Shown: in pieces, positions 49,653 to 58,659 of the stretch | How the letters are laid out: each line of letters starts with the position of its first letter | How positions within the stretch are numbered: position 1 is the stretch's first letter | Source of the DNA: Solirubrobacteraceae bacterium | GTDB lineage: Bacteria; Actinomycetota; Thermoleophilia; Solirubrobacterales; Solirubrobacteraceae | Length of the DNA stretch: 64,000 nucleotides | Direction of reading: 5' to 3' | Assembly (NCBI GenBank): GCA_023230855.1 | Contig: JALNWQ010000001.1 | Span: 124,001-188,000 of the forward strand | Program-made: the position numbers and the translations under genes | Notes under the pieces: model-generated | What the model saw: only the letters and a program-made list of their open reading frames with translations | Database searches by the model: none | Told to the model about the DNA's origin: nothing

Positions 49653-51062
49653 TCAGGTCCCGACCGACGACAGCAGCCAGAGTCCGACGCTCGTGAACCC
49701 GACCATGACCGCGAGCATCCAGTACTGCGAGCGCAGGACGGCGCGCGGACGACGGAACACCGTGAGGGCGCGGTCGTGGGCGAGGACGAGCCCGCCGACG
49801 TGGCCGACGATGAGCGTCACCGTCTGCACGTACCAGATGACGTCCGGGGAGACCGCGCCGCGGTCGATCGTCCAGTCGGCGGCGCCGAGCAGGTCCGCGC
49901 CGTCGCCGAGCGGATCCGAGAGCAGCGCCGGCAGCGCCTGCCCCTGGAAGACGACGAACGAGAAGTAGTGGGCGAGGACGTAGGCGAGCGCGATCGGGAC
50001 GAGCGAGTGCACGAACGCCCGCGACAGCTCGTCGTGGGTGCGGCGACCGCGGGCGACGCCCACCATCCCGCGCACCCCGAGCTGGTAGACGCCGACGACG
50101 AGCGCGATCGCCAGGAGGATCCCGATCGTGCCGGTGAGCTGGTGGGCGAGCGCCGGGCCCATCCCGCCGTCGATGAGGTCCTGCGCGACGGCCCGTCCGG
50201 TCGACCCCCACGCGGGTCCGCCGGAGACGCCGTCGAACGTCGTCACGCCGAGGCTGACGCAGAGCAGCGCGACGGTCCCGCTCGTCGGGCGCAGCGCCGA
50301 CAGGCCGCTCGGCCGGCGCCGCAGGCGCACGCGGTCGGTGTCCCAGTCCAGCGGCGACAGGCGGGCGAACAACGCGAAGAGCGCCCCGAACCCGTCGCCG
50401 TTGCGCGACCAGGCGCGACTGCCCCACAGCGCCTGCCCGCCGAGCTGCACGACGAGGTACAGGAGCGCGAGCACGCCGAGGACGCGGGGGCTCTGCCCGT
50501 CGACGGAGACGAGCTCGAGCCAGCCGAACGCGAGGATGGTCAGGGCGGCCGGCCACTGCCCGAGCCGGGCCGGGTACTCGCGGACCGGCAGCACGCGGCG
50601 GAGCCCGAGCGCCTCGGCCGCCCGGCCGACCGATCGCCACGGAGAGAACAGGGCGAAGAGGTCGCCGAACGCGGCGCTCGCCAGGGCGATGACGACCCAG
50701 AACAGGACGTAGACCGCCGTCGGCGCGAGGTTGTCCGTCGGCTCGGTCGTGCCCGCCAGGGCGGCGACGACGACGAGGGCGAAGAACGCGAAGCCGACCA
50801 GGCCGCACGCGACCTGCACGGGCACGGGGATCCGCCACTCGCGGCGGGCGTCGTCGCGCTCCAGGCGCGGGCTCGACCACAGCGCGCCGAGCGCGAGGAA
50901 CGACGCGACGAGGACGATCGCCGCGGCCCACGCGAAGAGCCACTGCGGGACCGGCAGGTCGGTGTCGCCGACCAGCCCGTGCGCCGCGGCCCCGGGCGGC
51001 GCGATGAGCAGCGCCGTCAGCGTCGTGACGGCGAGGGCGGCGAGTGACGGTCCCCGGTGCAT
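49653..51062 (-). CDS. Polytopic membrane protein of unknown function
   Basis: A 469-residue protein with about 12 hydrophobic segments. It starts with MHRGPSLAALAVTTLTALLIAPPGAAAHGLVGDTDLPVP, where AHGLVGDTDLP after the first helix looks conserved in the family. I recall relatives in Solirubrobacter-like genomes, some annotated after a fenitrothion hydrolase subunit, but no catalytic motif can be seen. Several conserved-looking aromatic and Pro positions (LFSPWRSVGR, WPAALTILAFGWLELV) lie at helix ends. The ATG at 51062 has a TACAGT hexamer ten bases upstream. Function left open. Confidence 0.65.
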   Translation of the reverse strand: MHRGPSLAALAVTTLTALLIAPPGAAAHGLVGDTDLPVPQWLFAWAAAIVLVASFLALGALWSSPRLERDDARREWRIPVPVQVACGLVGFAFFALVVVAALAGTTEPTDNLAPTAVYVLFWVVIALASAAFGDLFALFSPWRSVGRAAEALGLRRVLPVREYPARLGQWPAALTILAFGWLELVSVDGQSPRVLGVLALLYLVVQLGGQALWGSRAWSRNGDGFGALFALFARLSPLDWDTDRVRLRRRPSGLSALRPTSGTVALLCVSLGVTTFDGVSGGPAWGSTGRAVAQDLIDGGMGPALAHQLTGTIGILLAIALVVGVYQLGVRGMVGVARGRRTHDELSRAFVHSLVPIALAYVLAHYFSFVVFQGQALPALLSDPLGDGADLLGAADWTIDRGAVSPDVIWYVQTVTLIVGHVGGLVLAHDRALTVFRRPRAVLRSQYWMLAVMVGFTSVGLWLLSSVGT

Positions 51063-51112
51063 GCCCCGAGCGACTGTAGGCCAAGGGCGACGGACGCGGC
51101 CCGTGGCGCCCG

Positions 51113-53122
51113 TCACCGCGCCGGACGGGCCCCGGGCTCCGCCCGCGGCGGCGCCGTGTCGACCGGCGCGTCGGCGTCGGCGTGCGCCGCGGCGAGGACC
51201 GCGGCGGCGACGGGGGCGGCGGTCCGTCCGCCCTGGTGGTTCTCGGCACGCATGACCGTCACCACGATCGGGTCGCCGGGCGTCCCGTCCGCGGCGTCCG
51301 CGAACGCCGTCATCCACGCCGTCGTGCTGCGCCCGTCGCGGTTGCCGCACGCCCCGAGCGCCGGGGCGCCGGCCCCCGACACGGCGGGCGGCTCGCAGGC
51401 CACGCCCTGGGTCGCGCGCAGCTCCGCCGTGCCGGTCTTGCCGGCGACCGTCAGGCCCGGCACGCCCGCGGCGCCACCGGTGCCGTCGGCGACGGCGGCG
51501 ACCATCAGGCGACGCACCTGTCGGGCGACGGTCGGCGACACCACCCGCACCGCGTCGGCGGGATCGGTGCGACGGAGGAACGTCGGCGTCGGCCGTCGAC
51601 CGTCGTTGGCGATCGTCGCCGTGACGAGCGCGACCTGCAACGGGGTCGCGGTCGTGCGCGCCTGGCCGATGCCGGTCTGGGCCAGCTCGCCCGGACCGTT
51701 CGGCCACGGGACCGAGCTCACGGCGGACCCGGCGACCCCGAGCGGGCGGTTGAACCCGAACCGCTCGGCCGCGCGAACCAGGCGCTCCGCCCCGAGCCGC
51801 TGCGCCATGGGCGCGAACACGGAGTTGCACGACCGCGCGAACGCCACCGTCAGCGTGCCGCCGCACCGCGCGCCGTCGGCGTTCTCGATCCCGGCCGCGC
51901 GGGTCGTCGACGCGTAGCGGGCCGAGCGTCGCGTCACGCCGTGCTCGAGCGCCGCCGCGACGGTCACGATCTTCATGACCGACCCGGGCGGCTGCAGCGC
52001 GCTCCACGCCACGCCGTCGAACGCCAGCACCTCGCCGGTGCGGGCGTTGAGGGCGACCGCCCCGTGCGTGCTCGGTGCGGTCGACTGCGCCGCGCGCATC
52101 GTCTGGATCAACGGGAGCGACACCGCGCTCCGGACCGGTCCGGCGGCGACCGGGTCGGCCTTCGCGAGCACGCGGTCGCCGGCGCGGAGCACCCCTCCGG
52201 GACGACCGGTGAGCGCCTCGTCGAGCAGGCGCTCGAGCCCGCCGGCCCCGACGTGCACGTCCGACGGCACGCCGAGCCGCTCGAGCGCGGGGCGGTCGTC
52301 GGGGTGGGCCGGCCCGAGCCACCCGGCGACGGCGCGCGCGGCGTCGGCGTACGGCCCGTCGGTCGGTCGACGGGCCGGACCGGACACGATGACCCGACCG
52401 TCGCGATCGAGCAGATCGGCCCGCGGCGGCATGCGGGTCGTGCGGCTCACCGTCTCGCCGGCGCGCAGCCCGGGGAACGTCATCTCGGGCGACCAGCGGA
52501 CGCGCGTCGCCTCGCCGTCGCCGGTGGTGCGCACCCGCAACGTCGCCCGGAGCTCGCCGAACATCCGGGTGTGGACCGTCACCGGGACGTCGTGGACGTC
52601 GCCGTGCGACACGGGCGCCCCCACGTCGACGCGCTCGGTGGTGGCGGTGGCGTCCGCGTCCCGGTGCAGCTCGCGGAAGCGCTCGGGGCTCAGCCCGGAG
52701 CGGCTCGTCGGATCGATGAGCTCGTACAGCGCGGCGACGTCGCGATCCGCCCATGCGTCGGCGAACCGCTCCACGAGCGCCGCGGCGTGCATCCGGTCGC
52801 CCCAGCCGTCGTCGAGGCCGCGGGCGGCGACCGCGGTGACGGCGAGCAGCGCCACGGCGACGAGCGTCCGACGCCGCCGGACCGCGGCGCGGCGCCGGGC
52901 CCGCCGTGACCGTGGCGTGGCCGCGCCGGCCGCCGGGGTCCCGGACGGACCCCGCGAGCCCGCCCGGGGGATCGCCGGCCGGCCGCCGCGACCCGCGACG
53001 GTGAGCGGAGCCGGGCCGCCGCGTCGACGGGAGTCGGACGGCGGGCGGCGTCGCCTACGGCTCGCGTCCACGTCCGACCGCTCATCGGCGCGGGTGGTCT
53101 GCGGGTGGAGCGTCGTCGGCAT
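51113..53122 (-). CDS. Class B penicillin-binding protein (transpeptidase)
   Basis: A 669-residue membrane-anchored transpeptidase. About 85 Arg/Pro-rich cytoplasmic residues precede one helix (TLVAVALLAVTAVAA), a NTF2-like N-terminal domain of the MecA_N type, a dimerisation segment, and the transpeptidase domain. Catalytic motifs are SVMK (S381, K384), SCN (S431-N433) and KTG (K562) in VAGKTGTAEL. It cross-links peptidoglycan outside the membrane, the target of beta-lactams. The long basic N-terminus is unusual and might include a mis-set start, since the ATG at 53122 is the only good one before the first Arg run. Confidence 0.9.
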   Translation of the reverse strand: MPTTLHPQTTRADERSDVDASRRRRRPPSDSRRRGGPAPLTVAGRGGRPAIPRAGSRGPSGTPAAGAATPRSRRARRRAAVRRRRTLVAVALLAVTAVAARGLDDGWGDRMHAAALVERFADAWADRDVAALYELIDPTSRSGLSPERFRELHRDADATATTERVDVGAPVSHGDVHDVPVTVHTRMFGELRATLRVRTTGDGEATRVRWSPEMTFPGLRAGETVSRTTRMPPRADLLDRDGRVIVSGPARRPTDGPYADAARAVAGWLGPAHPDDRPALERLGVPSDVHVGAGGLERLLDEALTGRPGGVLRAGDRVLAKADPVAAGPVRSAVSLPLIQTMRAAQSTAPSTHGAVALNARTGEVLAFDGVAWSALQPPGSVMKIVTVAAALEHGVTRRSARYASTTRAAGIENADGARCGGTLTVAFARSCNSVFAPMAQRLGAERLVRAAERFGFNRPLGVAGSAVSSVPWPNGPGELAQTGIGQARTTATPLQVALVTATIANDGRRPTPTFLRRTDPADAVRVVSPTVARQVRRLMVAAVADGTGGAAGVPGLTVAGKTGTAELRATQGVACEPPAVSGAGAPALGACGNRDGRSTTAWMTAFADAADGTPGDPIVVTVMRAENHQGGRTAAPVAAAVLAAAHADADAPVDTAPPRAEPGARPAR

Positions 53123-53231
53123 GACCTGTCGTTCGACGTCGGTTCACCACTCCCCCGCCTCCGGTCGGTGACGATCGCCGTACGACGCGTTCACGGTGAC
53201 CGATGCTTCACCCGGCCCGACGACGGTGCAT

Positions 53232-53243
53232 CCCGTGCACGGG
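53232..53243. promoter_or_regulatory. Palindrome upstream of the penicillin-binding protein
   Basis: CCCGTGCACGGG is a perfect 12-base palindrome 110 bases before the PBP start on the minus strand. It shares the GTGCAC core with the sites at 54103-54150. Confidence 0.3.
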
Positions 53244-53371
53244 TGACCCCCGCCGGTGGCGAGCCGGTGCCTCCGCACGTCGTGGATCGGTCGTGGGGTG
53301 CATGCGGCGTCGCCCGCGGCGCGCCGCTCCACCGGCGGCCGACGGGCCGCTCCGGGTGATGACCTGACGGC

Positions 53372-54013
53372 CTAGTACCGGACGCGCACGCGTCGGGCGG
53401 TGAGTCGGTCGACGCCCGCGCGCCCGTTGACCCTGGTCACCCGGAACCGATAGTGACCCGGCGGGACGCGTCCCCAGCTGCGGGGCTTCGAGCAGACCCG
53501 CTTGGCGCCGAGGTTCCTGACCGGGGTCCCGCGGACGATGCGCCACAGCTCGACGGTGGCGTAGGGCGCCTGTCGGCGTCGCGCCGGGGTCGCGTTCGTC
53601 GACCGTTTCGTCGCGACCTCCTGCCCGGTGGTCGGGCTCGGGGTGGTGCCCCCGCCACCGTGCGCGGCCGACGGGGCGGGGCTCGGCGCAGCGGGATCCG
53701 GCGTCGACGGGGCGACGGCCGTGGACGCGGCGACGCTCGTCGTGCGGCAGCCGGTGAGCGTGATCGTCGTGGGGCGCCGCGTCCGGCCGCCGTCGAACCA
53801 CGTCCGTGACTCGAACCCGGACCCGACGTTGCGGACGAAGGACGTGAACGACCCCTCGGCGGACGCGGCCGGGGCGCCGATCGCCAGCACGACGCCGGTG
53901 GCGGCGGCCGAGGTCGACAGCCACGCGGTCAGCCGCGTGGCGATCCGTGCCCGCCGGTGACGCGGCGGGGGCGAGGACGTCGGGGAGGTGAATGTGGTCG
54001 TGCGGTGGCTCAT
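53372..54013 (-). CDS. Secreted protein of unknown function
   Basis: A 213-residue exported protein. A basic N-region and hydrophobic core (LSTSAAATGVVLAIGAPAASA) give a likely cleavage before EGSFTSFV. The mature part has a short N-terminal domain (FVRNVGSGFESRTWFDGGRT), a Pro/Ser/Thr/Ala-rich linker of about 60 residues, and a C-terminal beta-type domain with YATVELWRIVRGTPVRNLG and GHYRFRVTRVNG. It resembles small wall-associated proteins but matches no family I know. It sits alone between the PBP and the LysR gene. Confidence 0.6.
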   Translation of the reverse strand: MSHRTTTFTSPTSSPPPRHRRARIATRLTAWLSTSAAATGVVLAIGAPAASAEGSFTSFVRNVGSGFESRTWFDGGRTRRPTTITLTGCRTTSVAASTAVAPSTPDPAAPSPAPSAAHGGGGTTPSPTTGQEVATKRSTNATPARRRQAPYATVELWRIVRGTPVRNLGAKRVCSKPRSWGRVPPGHYRFRVTRVNGRAGVDRLTARRVRVRY

Positions 54014-54102
54014 CTCGGGGCGTGGCGGACCAAGGTATCAGCGGATGACGGGCCCACCGTCCACGATCCGCGAACGGTCGGTGCATCGATCGTGACCCTT
54101 CA

Positions 54103-54150
54103 CCCGGGTGCACCCGGGGTGTGGTCCGGGGAGGCGGCCGGGTGCACCCC
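54103..54150. promoter_or_regulatory. Palindromic site pair upstream of the LysR gene
   Basis: CCCGGGTGCACCCGGG (54103-54118) is a perfect 16-base palindrome. A shortened copy CCGGGTGCACCCC (54138-54150) follows 35 bases later. The pair is 24 to 71 bases before the LysR start, where a LysR protein would bind to control itself or a divergent gene. Confidence 0.5.
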
Positions 54151-54173
54151 GACGTCCGCTATCCCTTCATCGG

Positions 54174-55109
54174 GTGACCGCCGCGACGCCGCCCATCGAC
54201 CTGCGTCTGCTGTCGTCGTTCGTGGCCCTCGCGGACGAGGGGAACTTCGGGCGCACGGCCCGCTCGCTGCACCTGTCCCCGTCATCGTTGAGTCAGCAGA
54301 TCAAGTCGTTGGAGGCGTCGTGGGGGGTCACGCTGTTCACCCGGGGCGCGCGGGGCGCGGTGTTGACGCCGGAGGGGGCGAGGCTGCTCGCCGGCGCCCG
54401 GCGGCTCGTCGCCGGGGCGTCGTCGTACCGTGACGAGGTCGTCGAGGTCGCCGACGGCCTCGCGGGCACGGTGCGGCTGGGGTTCGTCGAGGGGACGCTC
54501 GGCGACGCGGTCGTCGCGTGGCTGCGTACGCTGCGCCGCGACGCCCCCGACGTCCGGTTGGTGAGCCGCGGCCATCGTCGACGGGAGCACGCGCTGCGGA
54601 GCCTGCGTGCGGGCTGGCACGACGCGGCGGTCGTCGTCGATCCGCCCGACGACGGACTCGACCGCGTGACGCTGGCCCGCGTGCCCTACGTCGTCGTCGT
54701 GCCGTCCGGCGATCCGCTCTGGGGACGCGAGGCTGCGCCGTGGACGGCCGTGGTGGAGCGCTCGGCGGACATCCGCCTCCCGCCGTCGCTCGCCGACGTG
54801 GGCGACGCGGCGGGCGCGCGGGGCGGCCGGGACGGCGGTGCGCCGGGTCGCGCCGCGGGTCGTCCCGGTCGGTCGGGGGCGGTGACGAGCCACGTCACGG
54901 ACACCATCCTCGACGTCGTCCAGCACGACCGACCCGCGTTGCTCACCGCGCTGGACGCGGCGCGGCACCGGTTGCCGGACGTGGCCTACCTGGAGGTGAC
55001 GGGGGACGACGCGCCCGTCGCGAGCGTCGAGCTCGTGTGGCGCGCCGAGGACGTGACGCCGTCGTTGGCCACCGTCGTCGACGTCGCCCGCCGTCACGCG
55101 GCCCCGTAG
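54174..55109 (+). CDS. LysR-family transcriptional regulator
   Basis: A 311-residue LysR regulator. The N-terminal winged helix reads LRLLSSFVALADEGNFGRTARSLHLSPSSLSQQIKSLEASWGVTLFTRGARG, with the usual linker helix after it. The effector domain begins near residue 90 (TVRLGFVEGTLGDAVVAWL) and is typical in length, although a Gly/Arg-rich insertion (GARGGRDGGAPGRAAGRPGRSG) interrupts it at about 215-235. The GTG at 54174 is chosen since conserved helix residues follow after nine positions. Targets may be the divergent secreted-protein gene or the downstream polymerase gene. Confidence 0.88.
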   Translation: MTAATPPIDLRLLSSFVALADEGNFGRTARSLHLSPSSLSQQIKSLEASWGVTLFTRGARGAVLTPEGARLLAGARRLVAGASSYRDEVVEVADGLAGTVRLGFVEGTLGDAVVAWLRTLRRDAPDVRLVSRGHRRREHALRSLRAGWHDAAVVVDPPDDGLDRVTLARVPYVVVVPSGDPLWGREAAPWTAVVERSADIRLPPSLADVGDAAGARGGRDGGAPGRAAGRPGRSGAVTSHVTDTILDVVQHDRPALLTALDAARHRLPDVAYLEVTGDDAPVASVELVWRAEDVTPSLATVVDVARRHAAP

Positions 55110-55137
55110 GGCGGTCGCGCCTGCGAGGCTGCGCGGC

Positions 55138-56280
55138 ATGGCCCGCGACGCCACGACGATCGAGGTGGCCGGGCACGACGTCCGGTTGTCGAGCCCGGGG
55201 AAGGTCGTCTTCCCCGCGCGGGCGGACCGCGACGACGGACGGGGACCGGCGCGCGCGATCACGAAGCTCGACCTCGTCGAGTACTACCTGGCGGTCGCCG
55301 AGGTCGCCGGTCCCGTCCGCTCGGGGACCGGTGACGCACCCGGGGGCCGCGACGGGTCGACCGGCGGCACGCCTGCGGTGCGCCCCGCGTCGCCCGGCGG
55401 CGCGCTCGCCGGCCTGCGCGACCGTCCCGGGGCGCTCAAGCGGTTCCCGAAGGGGATCGACGCCCCGCCGTTCTTCCAGAAGCGGATCCCCGACTCCGCG
55501 CCGGAGTGGCTGGAGACCGCGGAGGTGACGTTCCCCAGCGGCCGCACCGCGCGCGAGCTCGTCGTCCAGGACGCCGCCCACCTCGTCTGGGCGGTCCAGA
55601 TGAACGTCGTCGACCTCAACCCGTGGCCGGTGCGCCGGCCCGACCTCGACCACCCGGACGAGCTGCGGGTCGACCTGGACCCCGAGCCCGACGTGGGCTG
55701 GGACGCGGTGCGGCGGGTGGCGCTCGTCGTCCGCGACGTCCTCGCCGAGCACGGCCTGACCGGGTGGCCGAAGACGTCGGGGTCGCGCGGGATCCACGTC
55801 ACCGTGCCGATCCGTCCGGCGTGGACGTTCGACGAGGTCCGTCGCGCCGCGATCGCGCTCGGCCGCGCCGTCGAGCGCCGCGCCCCCGACCTGGCGACGA
55901 CGAGCTGGTGGAAGGAGGAGCGCCACGGGGTGTTCCTCGACTACAACCAGAACGCCCGCGACCGCACCGTCGCCGCCGCGTTCTCCGTCCGGCCGCGCCC
56001 GGACGCGACCGTCTCGACGCCACTGCGGTGGGACGACGTGCCGGACGTCGAGATGGAGGACCTGCGGATCGACACCGTCCCCGACCTCGTCGCCCGCCAC
56101 GGCGACCCGCACGCCGGGATGCACGACGCGCCCGGATCGCTCGACGCGCTGCTGGCGCTGTCCCGCGAGGACGAGGAGGAGCGCGGCCTGGGCGACGCGC
56201 CGTGGCCGCCCCACTACGCCAAGCGCGAGGGCGAGCCCAGGCGCGTGCAGCCCAGCCGGGCGAAGGACCGGGACGGCTGA
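55138..56280 (+). CDS. LigD-type primase-polymerase domain protein
   Basis: A 380-residue stand-alone PolDom of the archaeo-eukaryotic primase superfamily, used in non-homologous end joining to fill ends. Family motifs are IEVAGHDVRLSSPGKVVFP at the N-terminus, the catalytic acidic pair D179 and D181 in RVDLDPEPD, and KTSGSRGIHVTVP with the conserved Ser-Gly-Arg loop. WWKEERHGVFLDYNQNARDRT is the nucleotide-binding region. There is no ligase or nuclease domain fused to it. The ligase is the convergent gene at 56361-57374. Ku is not in the window. Confidence 0.92.
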   Translation: MARDATTIEVAGHDVRLSSPGKVVFPARADRDDGRGPARAITKLDLVEYYLAVAEVAGPVRSGTGDAPGGRDGSTGGTPAVRPASPGGALAGLRDRPGALKRFPKGIDAPPFFQKRIPDSAPEWLETAEVTFPSGRTARELVVQDAAHLVWAVQMNVVDLNPWPVRRPDLDHPDELRVDLDPEPDVGWDAVRRVALVVRDVLAEHGLTGWPKTSGSRGIHVTVPIRPAWTFDEVRRAAIALGRAVERRAPDLATTSWWKEERHGVFLDYNQNARDRTVAAAFSVRPRPDATVSTPLRWDDVPDVEMEDLRIDTVPDLVARHGDPHAGMHDAPGSLDALLALSREDEEERGLGDAPWPPHYAKREGEPRRVQPSRAKDRDG

Positions 56281-56360
56281 GCGGGACGGGGTGGGACGAC
56301 GGACCGGACGCATCGGCCGAGCGGGACGGGGTCGTACGGCCCGGCCGGGGCCCTGGGGCC

Positions 56361-57374
56361 CTACGCCGCCGGGTCCAGCTGGTCGATCGTGCACTCCGCC
56401 GGCCGCTTGTCGTCGCGGCGGCGCTCCAGCCGGGCGCCGTGGCGGATCCGGCCGGCGGTGACCTGGTCGTAGCTCACCTCGACGACGAGCTCGGGTCGGA
56501 CCTCGGTCCACGCCGCGTCGGACGCGCTGCGCCACCGGCTCGGCTCGCCGCCCCCGGTGGCGCCGGTCGCCAGCGGTGCGAGCTCGTCCGCCCACTCGCG
56601 CTTCTCGGCCGCCTTGAGGCCCGACGTGTGGCCGACGTGGCGGAGCTCGCCGTCCGGCCCGTACAGGCCGAGGATGAGCGATCCGACCGTGCCGGCCTGC
56701 TTGCCCTCGCGCCAGCCGATCACGACGCAGTCGGTGGTGCGGCGGCGCTTGATCTTCGCCATCCCGCGCCGGGCGCCCGGCGCGTACGGCGCGTCGGCCT
56801 CCTTGGCGACGACGCCCTCGATGTCCTGCAGCCATCCCCGGGCGTCGGCCGGGTCGCTCACCTGTGGGGTCAGCGCGAGCGTGGCGGCGTCGGTGTCCAG
56901 CCGCTCCAGCAACGCCTCGAGCGCCGCCCGACGCTCGCGCAACGGGCGCTCCAGCAGGACCTCGTCCTCCTCGGCGAGCAGGTCGAACGCGACGTACCGG
57001 GCGGGAAGCTCGACCGACAGCCGGTCGATCCGCGACTGCGCCGGATGGATCCGCTGGCTCAACGCGTCGAAGTCCACCTCGTCGGTCGACGTCGGTCCGT
57101 CGTCGCGGCCGGTGGCGGCCCGCACCGTCGCGTCGGCGTCGACGACGAGCTCGCCGTCCAGGACGTACCGGCCCGGCGGCAGGCGCACCTCGGGGAAGTA
57201 CCGCACGAGGTCCTTGCCGCCGCGCGACAGCAACGTGAGCGCGTCGCCGTCGACGAACGCCACGGCGCGGAACCCGTCCCACTTCGGCTCGTACACCCAG
57301 CCGGGGCCTTCGGGCAGCGCGGTGCGGGCCTTGGCGAGCTGCGGGGCGAACGGCGGCGTGAGCGGCAGCGGCAC
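56361..57374 (-). CDS. ATP-dependent DNA ligase (LigD ligase-domain type)
   Basis: A 337-residue ligase. The adenylated lysine is K31 in EPKWDGFRAVAF, and downstream motifs include LDGELVV, AFDLLAEED, EGVVAKEADAPY and RTTDCVVIGWREGKQAGTVGSLILGLY, followed by an OB-fold C-terminus. The length equals a minimal LigC/LigD ligase without polymerase or phosphoesterase domains. It seals nicks after gap filling in end joining. The GTG start has TAGGCT six bases upstream on the minus strand, suggesting a leaderless mRNA. Only 80 bases, with a repeated GAGCGGGACGGGG element, separate it from the convergent polymerase gene. Confidence 0.92.
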   Translation of the reverse strand: MPLPLTPPFAPQLAKARTALPEGPGWVYEPKWDGFRAVAFVDGDALTLLSRGGKDLVRYFPEVRLPPGRYVLDGELVVDADATVRAATGRDDGPTSTDEVDFDALSQRIHPAQSRIDRLSVELPARYVAFDLLAEEDEVLLERPLRERRAALEALLERLDTDAATLALTPQVSDPADARGWLQDIEGVVAKEADAPYAPGARRGMAKIKRRRTTDCVVIGWREGKQAGTVGSLILGLYGPDGELRHVGHTSGLKAAEKREWADELAPLATGATGGGEPSRWRSASDAAWTEVRPELVVEVSYDQVTAGRIRHGARLERRRDDKRPAECTIDQLDPAA

Positions 57375-57380
57375 GGGACG

Positions 57381-57386
57381 AGCCTA
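57381..57386 (-). promoter_or_regulatory. -10-like hexamer for the DNA ligase
   Basis: TAGGCT on the minus strand ends six bases before the GTG at 57374, indicating a probable leaderless transcript. Confidence 0.4.
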
Positions 57387-57454
57387 GTGGCCGTGGGCGG
57401 TCGCGGCCGCCCACGGCTTCCGTCGGGGCGCCGGATGGTGCAGGCTGTGCGGGG

Positions 57455-58579
57455 ATGGGAGTCATCGTGCTGGTGCGACACGGGCAGGCGTCGCTCGGGG
57501 TGGGGGACGTCGACCGGCTGTCGGTCAACGGGGGACGGCAGCTGCGCGCCGTCGGCGCCGAGCTGCACCGACGGGGCCTCGACGTCGGACTCGTCGCGCA
57601 CGGTGGCCTGCGTCGGCAGCGCCAGTCGGCCGAGGTGCTCGCCCGGGCGTACGCCGACGCCCGCACCGCCGCCGACGCCGGCCGCCGCCGCAACGCACCG
57701 CTGCGGACCGTCCCGCGGACCGGCGGCGCCGGCGACGCCGAGCCACCGGCGCGCGGCGGCCGCAGCCGCAAGTACGCCGACCGGGACTTCGCGGCCGAGA
57801 CGCGCGCCCGCAACGAGCGGGTGGAGCAGCTGACCCCCGGCCGGGTGTCGCGACGGATCCTGCGCCTGACGCCCGGGGTCGGCACCGCGATGGACCTCGC
57901 CGAGAAGGCGGCGGAGCGGGCGACCGAGGCCGCCGGCCGCACCGTCGACGCGGCGGGGCGCGCGGTCGAGACCGCCGGGCGGACCGTCGACGCGGCCGTC
58001 GACGCCGCCGGCCGGACGGTGGAGTCCGCCGCCCGCGCCGTCGAGGGCGTCGCCCGGATCGAGCGCTCCCCGGACACGGAGATCGTCGACATCGCGTCGA
58101 CGTACCCCGGACAGCCGCCGATGCGCCAGGACCCGCGCTGGGACGAGTACGACCACCGCGACCTGCTCGTGCGGCTGCGCTCGCGGTACCGCAGCCAGAC
58201 GGTGCTCGCCGCCGAGATGGCCCAGACGCTGCGTCCGGGCGAGGCGTTCCAGGACACCCTCGACGAGGCGCTGCGCCGCTGGACGGAGGGCCGCCACGAC
58301 GGCGAGTACCGCGAGCCGTTCCGCGAGTACACCATCCGGGTGCGGCGGGCGATCGACGCGCTCATCGCCGACCGCGCCGGCGACGACGCCACCGTCGTCG
58401 TGTCGTCGGCCGGCACGATCAGCGCCGTGTGCGCCGGGATCCTGGGCCTGGGAGCCGACGGCTGGATGGGGCTCAACCGGGTCATGGCGCACGGGGCGAT
58501 CACGACCCTCGCCACCGGACCGCGGGGCCTGGCCCTGCAGACGTTCAACGAGCACGCGTTCATCGACGCCGACGCCTGA
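57455..58579 (+). CDS. Divergent histidine-phosphatase-like protein with heptad-repeat insertion
   Basis: A 374-residue protein. It begins VIVLVRHGQASLG, the RHG motif with H9 as phospho-acceptor of the phosphoglycerate-mutase superfamily. Where the family has its second histidine, the sequence reads VVVSSAGTISAVCAG, so the usual SHGG histidine is replaced. Around 57892-58048 it contains heptad-like repeats such as AAGRTVD, AAGRAVE, TAGRTVD and SAARAVE, an amphipathic helix absent from ordinary members. It may be a phosphatase with altered chemistry or a non-enzymatic relative. The start ATG is eight bases after CAGGCT. No operon partner is evident. Confidence 0.75.
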   Translation: MGVIVLVRHGQASLGVGDVDRLSVNGGRQLRAVGAELHRRGLDVGLVAHGGLRRQRQSAEVLARAYADARTAADAGRRRNAPLRTVPRTGGAGDAEPPARGGRSRKYADRDFAAETRARNERVEQLTPGRVSRRILRLTPGVGTAMDLAEKAAERATEAAGRTVDAAGRAVETAGRTVDAAVDAAGRTVESAARAVEGVARIERSPDTEIVDIASTYPGQPPMRQDPRWDEYDHRDLLVRLRSRYRSQTVLAAEMAQTLRPGEAFQDTLDEALRRWTEGRHDGEYREPFREYTIRVRRAIDALIADRAGDDATVVVSSAGTISAVCAGILGLGADGWMGLNRVMAHGAITTLATGPRGLALQTFNEHAFIDADA

Positions 58580-58634
58580 TCCCGGGCGGCGTCGGGACGA
58601 CCCCGGCGGTGCGGGGCGAGGGCCGGCCAGGGCC

Positions 58635-58650
58635 CGGCCGTCGACGGCCG
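58635..58650. terminator. Palindrome between convergent genes
   Basis: CGGCCGTCGACGGCCG is a perfect 16-base palindrome in the 80-base gap between the phosphatase-like gene and the convergent protease. It could work as a terminator hairpin in both directions, although its lack of a spacer makes the loop tight. Confidence 0.4.
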
Positions 58651-58659
58651 TGGTCGTGA

